Below the pieces are notes generated by a model. The model was not told the DNA's origin, did not search any database, and saw only the letters and a program-made list of their open reading frames with translations. Made by a program: the position numbers and the translations under genes. Positions 56,001 to 64,000 of a stretch of 64,000 nucleotides of DNA are shown here, piece after piece. Positions within the stretch are counted from its first letter, which is position 1. Each line of letters starts with the position of its first letter. The DNA comes from Candidula unifasciata (taxonomy: Eukaryota; Mollusca; Gastropoda; Stylommatophora; Geomitridae): the NCBI GenBank assembly GCA_905116865.2, contig CAJHNH020000848.1, positions 43,501 through 107,500 on the forward strand. The letters run 5' to 3'.

Positions 56001-57477
56001 ATGCTCAAGGATCGCGCATGTCGAGTACAGATGCTCTAGGTGCGAAAAGGTTTTCAGTTGCCCGGCAAACCTTGCTAGCCACAGTCGTTGGCACAAGCCT
56101 ACAGGTAATGCGATAAACGAACTGCAAACTAATGGATCACCGAGAATTTCTCCGGGCATCCAAAGAAAATCTCTCAAATCTCAATTGAAGGCTGTTGATC
56201 TGCAAAAGAAAGACTTAGGGAAGTTGGTGTCAGCGACAGAATCTGTGTCGTCGAAACTGTTCCATGACAGGTTGAGCAGTTCACATAACTTGAAATCTCC
56301 GGCTAACGTTTATGAAAATGTTGATTTCAGTATGAATGAAAGGTGTAATAATAAGAAGTTTAAACGTCAAGACATTATTGAAAATACTTCTAATTGCCAT
56401 AAAGAAGGCTCAGCGAACACCGTGAAAAATAATCAGGCACAGACATATCCCCCGGACAGTCGAATTGAAAATACTCATACGACTTCAGCCAAATTAATTT
56501 CGATTGCTCTGTCAAACAAATACGCGAATTCAAAATCTCGTGAAATGACAGACTCCAATGCTTCATATATGTCGAGTGGAAATCATAACAACAGACTGAC
56601 TTCAGAAGAAAAGTCATTGGCTAGAGATGTTCTTATTCCTCACAGTCTTCACGAGCAGACCACGGCATTAGTTTCTGAAAACACTGAAATGACACAATAC
56701 CTTACAGACTGCCATAATACTACAGGTGGAACTGTTAATACTGCTATCAACACCAGCAACAACAGTCTCTACCTCTCCAATATTGATTATTGTAAGTATG
56801 GTGTAGTATGTAATAATGGGTTGAAATTACACCCACTTACTGATGGATCCGGAAGTACTGTTTTAATCCCTTCGGCTTCTCGACCTGTTAATGAGACCAT
56901 ATGTCACGAGGGCAAGCAAAGGGTTGAGGGAAGGGGGCAGATGGAAAATCCAACAGTTCTCTCTGAAAGGCAAGGGAATCAACAACACGAATGTCCTTTG
57001 TGTGGGCAGCGATTTCAATGGCACTGGCTCCTTGAGAAACATGTTAAACACCAACACAGGAAACAAATAAAACAAATTTCAACTAAGGATAAAATCAACG
57101 GTCCTAATAATATATCTGGACCTGTTGGCGGAAATACCTCCAGTAAAAGCAACCATCATGGCTGTAAATCCCAGACTCTGTTCTGTAGCAGATGTGATAA
57201 AACCTTCATGACAAAAGCAGCAAAGTTGAAACACGATGTGAGCATGCATAGACTAGAATCTTATATCTCCTGCAGCATGTGCGGATTGACATTCACTAGC
57301 AAGAGTGATGTAGACAAACATGCTAGGAGCACTCACGCCAGTGGAATTTTCCTCTGCAGGCACTGCCCTAACAGTTTTCGCAGCTCGCCTAGTCTCACGC
57401 GACACATAAACAAATGCCATCCGACGGAAAACCGCCGGGTCATCCTTCTTCAGCTGACCAGTGTACACACCTGCTGA
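56001..57477 (+). CDS. INSM: INSM-family zinc-finger factor, coding exon 3 (residues 746-1237)
   Basis: The acceptor TTTCTCCCCAG lies before 56001; one base completes Arg746. It continues [20 protein letters not shown] and [13 protein letters not shown], the near-invariant INSM core holding finger 2 (C757, C760, H773, H777). A ~300-residue Ser/Asn/Thr-rich linker follows, then four C2H2 fingers starting at C1077 (CPLCGQRF), C1141 (CSRCDKTF), C1170 (CSMCGLTF) and C1198 (CRHCPNSF). It ends 15 residues after the last finger's second His at TGA 57475-57477. The total is six family-type fingers, one more than the five usually counted in INSM1. The frame is continuous from 56002; the first ATG in the exon is not a start. 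Fingers 1-2 are known in the family for protein or DNA contacts. Specific targets cannot be read here. Confidence 0.93.
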
Positions 57478-57784
57478 CTCAAAGGGAGTCTTCATGGAAA
57501 CATGGCGAAATGTTTGTTACGCACTTTGAATGATGTGAGCTCTGTTTCAAAATATAACTTTTACATCATGGGTGGCGGTATTACTAAATCACATTTCCTT
57601 TCATTCTTAGGTAACCAAACAACTCTCCGTGAGTTTTTTGGTCATATCAAAGATTGCATTTGTTTTTGTTCTCTTCTGCGACAGAGAGTTGTTCTTTATG
57701 GCAAAGAAACAAATTCAGATTGCTTGTTGAATTTTTTGTTGTTGTATAGAACAAGTTGAAGTAGCAGTTGAATGTGACAGACGG

Positions 57785-57790
57785 AATAAA
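57785..57790 (+). terminator. INSM polyadenylation signal (candidate)
   Basis: AATAAA 308 bases after the stop. A second AATAAA at 57921-57926 is an alternative. Confidence 0.55.
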
Positions 57791-57929
57791 CGTCTTTAAC
57801 CCACTGGAGATTTAGTAACTTGGGTAATTTGTAACTACAAATACCGCGAAGCTCAGTTTGTATTCTTGAGCCTGGTTTGATACCAAGAGACAAATCGTGT
57901 ATATTGTTCACCTGACACATAATAAAATA

Positions 57930-59025
57930 ATAAAAACTTGTTTCAACGTTGTAAATTGAGTCACTGATTGGTTGTTATTATTATTATTGTCTCTGCTTCC
58001 GGTTTCATTTCATGCTTTCTACTGTATAGTCTACAAGTAATTTTATTTCATAATTTCAACAAATAAATTTCCAACATTTAACACGTTTCTTTTTTTTTTT
58101 TTTTTTTAAAGTTTTAAATTTCTTGAATATATTTCGGTTGTAATTTTCTGTGACGGGAATCTATGCTATGTATATCCATGAGTAATCTATGGCATCATAT
58201 TCGCATTATCATCTGTTTCCTCTTTCTATTTCTTGAACAGTCTTTCCTGAAGATCACATTTAAGGCTGTTAAGCACGTAATGTTTAAAGTACCTTTCAGT
58301 TTGTGTCTCTACCAACGTTTTCGTTTGCTAATTAAAGCTTTACAGTTGCAACTGTGTATGTATTGTAGACCTGCAGATTTTGCACCACTTGTTTAGTAAA
58401 TGGATGCCAGACAAACTAGATTTTATCAAGGTTCTTTTTTTTTTTGGGGGGGGGGGGGGGGGGGGCGAGTGAACAGGACAACGGCACAAATGGATCCTCG
58501 CGGTCTGAAGATAATGATGCAGCGTGAAGTAACCAGGGGTCTGGGCGACACTCAAGACTCATGGGAAAGAAAAGACGGTAATACAGTCAGACTGCTATTG
58601 ATATATCTGGGACTGGAACTCTGTGCTGGCTGCTGAATGTGGGGTAGGTGCGGTTAGAGAAATGTCATTTGCTAAAAGTTCAATTCTGAGCTCAACTCAG
58701 TCCATCAAAACTTACTGAAGCACAAAACAAGAATCTTGTACCATATATTCTGAATCCTACATTACATATCGCAATAAATTACAGTTCTTAATTGTATGTG
58801 CATAATAACTCTGCTGTAATGCACCTGGTGAGATACATCGACATATACCAGATAATAACATTTTTTTTTATGTCCACATTATTTAAACTCACAATGGGAA
58901 AATATTTTTTCAAATTATTGTCATCTTCTTTGTCTTTATCATTCAAAAACCGTGTTTATTGCCCCCGATATCACCAGTCTCCATTCATCTCTTTTAGTGG
59001 TTTGAAATTAATAATAATACTATTA
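57930..59025. other. Non-coding, with T/G homopolymer
   Basis: No gene recognised. A T-run joined to a G-run lies at 58434-58465. ORFs in the interval have no family resemblance. Confidence 0.6.
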
Positions 59026-59029
59026 TTAT

Positions 59030-61405
59030 GTAATAACATGACTTTGTTATTACCAACACTTTTTTTCAACAGAGCTTCACAAGTTTTTATGTGGTATAAA
59101 TGGAATGATCCAGATACGAAGAGTCAGATTGATTACATCTTGACGAGAAAAAGAGACTTTCATGAAGTTACAAATTGCGAGAGTTATACCAAACTTGAGT
59201 TTAGATACAGATCATAGGATGGTGATACTTGACAGAAAAATCAAGATAAGTTATCAAACAAAAAGAAATGTAATAAAAGTGACATAATAAAATTGAAAGA
59301 ACTAGAGTGTGAGGAAAATAGGCTAGCGTTTCAGCAAAAATTACAGGAAAATTATGAACCTTCCACGAAACACTCTTGGGGTAAATAGAGAATGGTTGCA
59401 TTTCAGAGACACCACTATGAAAATAGCACAAGAAATATGCGGAACTAAAAGGAAAGGTAACATAGGGCGTAAGCTCTCAACATATGGTCTGAAGAAATAA
59501 TAAGAATTGTGAGCAACAAAAAGAAAGCTAATGGCATTTGGCTGAGGAGCAGAACAGAAGAAGGTTACATAACATACAGGATAGTTAGAAGAGAAGTAAA
59601 AAGAACTATCAGAAAAGCAAAAAGAGATTCATGGGGAAAGTTTGGAAGCAAGCTGGCTGAAGAAGAAAAAACAGCAGTGAAAAACTACTACAACAAAATC
59701 AAAGGCATGAGAAACAGGAATGAAGAATACAACCTAACAGAAATTATAAATGATGAAGTTGGCCAACCTTTAATAGAACCTAAAAAAATGTATCAAGGTG
59801 GAGTAATTACTTTGAAGCATTACTTAACTGCAATAAAACAGATAAAAGCAGGGAAGAACATAAAAACAACTCGGAACTAACAGCAGATGAACTAGAACCA
59901 GGTATATTATTGGATGAAGTAAAATATGTCATTCGAACCACCCCTAGACTAAAGTATTGATGATCTACCAGCTGAGGCCATCAAGGCAGCATGAGAAACG
60001 GGAGCAAGATGGTTAAAGAGAATATTTCAGGTGGCATGGAAAAATCAAGAAACACCATCAGATTGGCAGACTGCTGTCATTGTCCCGCTGTGGAAAAATA
60101 AAGGAAGTAAGAAGGCATGTACTAATTACAGAGTAATATCACTTCTCATTCACACTGGGAAAATGTATGCTAAGATCATCGAAAAAAGGCTGGGACCATT
60201 GATAGAGCACAGATGGGCTTTCGACGAAACAGAAGTTGCACAGATGCCATTTATACATTGAGACTACTATCAGAGAGGGCAATAGAACATGATAAGACAT
60301 GTTTGTTGACATTCATAGACCAAGAAAAAGCCTTCAATAGAGTCGACAGGAATATGTTGTGGGAATGTATGGGAAAAAAGGAATCAGCAATCATCTCATT
60401 AATATTTGCAAAAGCCTTTACACACGTAGTAAATGCTGCATAAGATCGAAGGCAGGGTTGTCAAGAACTTTTATAGTGAACTCTGGTGTGCCACAGGGCT
60501 GTGTACTATCGCCACTTCTTTTTATAACATACATGGATACTATATGTAGTGAAACGAACTTTAATCATGAAGAAGATATTACAGAATTACTTTTCGCCGA
60601 CGTCCAGGTACTCATAGCAGAAAATACGGAATGCCTACAGAACCATCTAAATCAAATTAGTAACAAAGGGGAGGAATATAATATAAAAAAAAAAGACACT
60701 ACGAAGACAGAGACAATGATGATAGTAAGACATAAAGACAATTTAGAAGTTAAATTAAAAAACAACACCCTGAGACAGAGGAAATTTAAGTATTTGGGAG
60801 CAATTTTTACATCAGACGGAAAACTGGACAGAGAAATTAGCTCCAGATGTACCAAAGCTAATCAAGTTATGGGTCAACTATCTCCTCTGTTGACAAACAA
60901 GCAGATACCTCGGAGTACTAAAGTGAATCTTATCAGAACTATTTTTTGGCCAACACTATGCTATCAATGCCAAACGTGGACACCTACATCCTCCAATGAA
61001 CGTAAAATTGTGACAACAGCGATGAAATGCCTTAGAAGAGCTGCAGGAGTTTCAAAGAAAGACAGAATACGAAATCATGAAATCAGACAAATGCTAGGAA
61101 TAAAGCTATTCTTACAGGTCATTAAAGAACAACAAATAAAGTGGTTTAGATACCTAACAAGAATGCCCTGGTACTATCCGCCACAGCGAGCCACACTAAA
61201 ACGTTACAACGGGTTTAGAGCGAGTGGGAGACCTCGGAAAATATGGAGTGATGGCATTAAGAACAGCCTTACAGAAATGAACATCAGTCATAATAGTGCT
61301 CTTGACAGAGCTCATCAACGAACATTGCATCTCCCCCCGACACTTCGATGAGGTACAAGGTGGAAGAGAAGAAGAAGAAGAAGAAGAAGAACTATTATTA
61401 TGTTA
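59030..61405 (+). mobile_element. Degenerate LINE with AP-type endonuclease end and full RT
   Basis: Across several frames it reads WYKWNDPDTKSQIDYILTRK (AP endonuclease C-terminus), a one-base shift, then SDHRMVILDRKI (near 59203), a basic linker (59509-59880), RT motif DWQTAVIVPLWKNKGSKKAC, HRWAFDETEVAQ shifting to GFRRNRSCTDAIYTLRLLSE, FIDQEKAFNRVDRNMLWECM, GVPQGCVLSPLLFITYMDTI, FADVQVLIAE (catalytic box with second Asp replaced by Val), KFKYLGAIFTSDGKLDREIS and the RTE/CR1-type tail. It ends in (GAA)n at 61362-61390. At least four frameshifts make it dead. The 330-codon frame 60359-61351 is the largest intact piece. Confidence 0.85.
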
Positions 61406-61859
61406 CAATATGTTAAATTATTTTATATTAATATTATTTCAAACTGTATTATATTATTTTTTTTTAATGTTATTTTATATTATATGAATGGAAACATACA
61501 AATAATTGGGTACAAAATTCAACTTCTCCTGCATACTTATAGAAGAAATACAATCCATAATACAATCTGAGAGAGAAAAAAAAGATTCTTTGCATTACAT
61601 CTGCTAAAGTTAGAGGATCTGTTTCCTAATTCAAACAACACAATATAAAAATGTTGACAGCAAGAGTTGTGTTTTGATGACTCTGAAATCTGAAGCACAG
61701 CTAGAAGTAATGAAGCCGTATTAACGCTTTTATTAAAAAGTCTTATGACAATGTGTGGACCTATCGAAGATGCACGAACATCATGGAATGGAGAGTAAGA
61801 CACAAAATGAAAGTTATAATCTTTTGAATTAACCATTGAGAGCTGGCGCCAGCAGGTTT

Positions 61860-62115
61860 AATAGGCCAAAATGGTTTCGGTGTATAGAGCGATCGGCAGA
61901 TGACAGAGAGGCAGAAGTCTATGTACACAAGGAAGTTAAAACAACCGTAGACTACGAGACAGACCATGACGATGGTGGGAGAGATAATATCTAGACAGGC
62001 CTACAAACACCTGAAGTCACCAGCTGGAAAAAGAGAGCCAGTCACAGAGATGCATCAGAGGGGTGATATCTGCAGTGAACCTAAAGAACTCGGAATACGG
62101 AAGTAAATTATTATT
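61860..62115 (+). mobile_element. RTE-like LINE 3' end fragment
   Basis: Same family as 51.54-51.77 kb: reads an ISRQAYKHLKSPAGKR-like stretch, then SHRDASEG. It ends in ATT repeats (62108-62119). Confidence 0.65.
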
Positions 62116-62345
62116 ATTACTGTTGCTGCTACTGCTAACATATTGGAATTCACTTTAGAGTTTAACTAGCAAAGCAATAGAGACTCCTGCTCATGGGCAA
62201 ATCATGGTCTCTGCAATATTGCCTGACTTCATGCTATAGAGAGAAGAAATTGTATAACTGGCCCTAAAGGTATCGCCATGTCTGTCATTCCCATGCCTCC
62301 TTAAAAACAATGGACCACTGTCGTCTAAACATAACATAATATAAC

Positions 62346-62460
62346 TAGGGCTGTACCGAATATTCGCTTCGGGGCCGAATAACTATTCGGTATTCGGCCG
62401 AATAGTTGCGGTCGGGCCGAATACGAATAGTGGTTACCTTACACTCGTTTCTGCATACAC
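62346..62460. mobile_element. hAT-like non-autonomous element, left end
   Basis: AGGGCTGTACCGAATATTCG, then TATTCGGTATTCGGCCGAATA-type palindrome and GGGCCGAATACGAATAGTGG, match 27.894-28.03 kb. The putative right end lies at 63.28-63.33 kb. The interior differs and contains a LINE fragment. Confidence 0.6.
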
Positions 62461-62944
62461 TGCGATGGACTGAAGTAACTCTCTCATTAACACAATTGTT
62501 GCTGTTGCCTGTCTGTCGTAGCGAGGGTTGCATGTTACAGCAGCTGACAAGGTCTTTGCCTGCTGACTCGTCTGAGGCATTACAGCAGAGTTTATCAAAC
62601 TGTGCGTATGTCAGGGGTGCCGCAGCGAAAATCAAGAAAAGTCGGCTATAAATTGTGAAAATATTAAAGAAGGCATGAAGATACTTAAAAGTTAATCTTT
62701 AAATTGTCTTTCCTCGTTACTGTCGAAAAGAGGACAAGCGACAGGCAATAACTGCATTTTATAAAATGAAGAACACCTTATGCAATAAATCTTTGCCATT
62801 GACGGTTAGAAAAAGAATTATTGCTTGCTACATACATCAATTTTGTTTTAACATATTATTGTGAGTCCTGGACAATCGGTGGGCAGGCCAAACAATTTCT
62901 TGCGGCTTCAGAGATGTAGTTTTACAGAACAGTGACTAAAATAC

Positions 62945-63280
62945 CGTGAACAGCAAAAAAACAAAACAAAAAAAAAAAAACAAAAAAAAAAAACAAGAGG
63001 TTTTGATAGAGGCGGGAGCCGGAAGACGACTAATCACAGACATCAAAAGGAGACAGTCATCATTTTTCGGCCATGTAATGAGAAGAGGGAAAATGAAACA
63101 TGTGGTGATCACTAGAAAGATCTGTGGAAGGAAGGATAGAGGAAGACAACGAGAGAAGATTCTTGACACTCTTGTTGCATGGCATGGAGGTGTGTCGGCG
63201 CACGAACTAATACACGCTACAGGAGATCGCAGATTGTGGCGAGGCATAATCGCCCGCGCCAGTCAGCAAGGCACCTGATG
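62945..63280 (+). mobile_element. RTE-like LINE C-terminal fragment
   Basis: An open frame after an A-rich stretch reads EAGAGRRLITDIKRRQSSFF, GHVMRRGKMKHVVITRKICG, RKDRGRQREKILDTLVAWHG and GDRRLWRGIIARASQQGT, stop. It is the standard RT C-terminus with an intact final frame, flanked by the two ends of a hAT-like element. Confidence 0.8.
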
Positions 63281-63335
63281 GTGATGATACACTATTCGTG
63301 TTCGTATTTGACCGAATAGTTGGTCCCACTGGCTG
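63280..63335. mobile_element. hAT-like element, right-end remnant
   Basis: ACTATTCGTGTTCGTATTTG and ACCGAATAGTTGGTCCCACT mirror the inverted subterminal block near 28310-28350. The true terminus appears lost into the adjacent TG minisatellite. Confidence 0.5.
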
Positions 63336-64000
63336 CATGTGTATCTGTGTCTGTCTGTGACTGTGCGTGTCCGTGTGTATGGCTTTGTGTGAATCTGTGT
63401 GTCTCTATGGGTGTGTCTATTATATACTGTCTGCGTGTGCGTGTGTCTCTGTGTGCGTAGCTTCGTGTGCATCTGTGTGTGGCTTCGTGTGTATCTGTGT
63501 GTGTATCTTTTTGATAATGTGTGCGTGTGTGTGCGCGCGTTTGCGCGTGTGTGTCTGTGTGAGTGTTTGTGCATCTGTGAGTGTATTTGTATGTATGTGT
63601 GCAGGTGTGCATGTGTGTGCCACTATGTGTCTGTGTGTGTGGCTGTGTGTGTATCTATGTCTGTCTGTGGTTGTGAGTGTCTGCGGGTGTAGCTCTGTGT
63701 GTACATATGTGTGTCTCTATCGGTGTGTCTATTATATAATGTATGGGTGTGCGTATGACTCTGTTTGTATCGGTTTATGTGTCTGCGTGTATGTCTCTGT
63801 GTGTGCGTATGTGTGTCTGCGTGTGTGACTGTGTACGTGGGTGTGTGTGTATATGTGTGTTTGTGTGTGTTTTGCGAATATCTATGTGTGTGTCTGTGTG
63901 TTTCTCTGTCTGCGTGCGTGTATATGTTTGTACGTGTGCCTGTGGCTGCATCTGTGTGTATGTGTAAGTTTATGTCTGTTTGCATCGGTGTGTGTGTTTG
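63336..64000. repeat. TG-rich degenerate minisatellite
   Basis: Irregular (TG)n with CTG and TATG variants, in loosely repeated blocks (TCTGTGTGTCTCTATSGGTG at about 63398 and 63709). It runs off the window end. The cysteine/valine-rich and threonine/histidine-rich ORFs are artefacts of the repeat. Confidence 0.9.

Noticed and set aside
63263..63985. Long Thr/His-rich and Cys/Val-rich ORFs at the right end
   Set aside because: Translation of a degenerate TG minisatellite in several frames.

Overview
The window looks like animal nuclear DNA: GT-AG introns, AATAAA signals, a metazoan-specific zinc-finger gene, LINEs of several clades, tRNA-derived SINEs, cut-and-paste transposons and very abundant microsatellites and minisatellites. 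The repeat mix and the form of the zinc-finger protein suggest a lophotrochozoan, most likely a mollusc. The sequence alone does not name the species.

Only two host genes can be supported, both on the + strand. (1) 665-3540 is the 3'-terminal coding exon of a gene whose earlier exons lie before the window. It encodes about 957 residues of low-complexity, strongly acidic, probably disordered protein that I do not recognise, and it is followed by a polyadenylation signal. (2) 47340-57477 is a three-coding-exon gene for an insulinoma-associated (INSM / nerfin-1 / EGL-46 family) zinc-finger transcription factor. The model gives 1237 residues with exons 47340-49406, 51107-51276 and 56001-57477. 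Exon 1 carries six degenerate ~60-residue repeats, each headed by a CtBP-type P/A-x-D-L-S motif. Exons 2-3 carry the INSM-diagnostic C2HC + C2H2 pair and four more C2H2 fingers.

Almost everything else is mobile or tandem-repeat DNA. 3.6-6.3 kb: LINE 3' end, SINE, TA/CT tracts, 20-bp and 42-bp arrays. 6.6-10.8 kb: a nearly complete R2/NeSL-type LINE with a restriction-like endonuclease, bracketed by two almost identical 198-bp direct repeats. The same module recurs alone at 35.1 and 49.9 kb. 11-16.6 kb: LINE remnants, a 36-bp minisatellite, a 105-bp minisatellite derived from a LINE reverse transcriptase, and SINEs. 17.4-31 kb: GA tract and many broken LINEs, several with RNase H domains on the - strand, plus a hAT-like non-autonomous element. 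31-41 kb: SINEs and short LINE pieces. 41.6-47.3 kb: a promoter-like motif cluster, a triplicated ~300-bp repeat and a 54-bp array in AT-rich DNA upstream of INSM. INSM introns: a large inverted microsatellite, a SINE-like module, LINE pieces, an internally deleted Tigger/pogo transposon and a ~45-50-bp minisatellite. 58-64 kb: a degenerate EN+RT LINE, a second hAT-like copy with a LINE fragment inside it, and a TG-rich minisatellite running off the end.

The most unusual items are the CtBP-motif repeats of the INSM homologue, the 198-bp flanking modules with covarying RNA hairpins around the R2-like LINE, and the promoter-like cluster at 41.7-41.85 kb.
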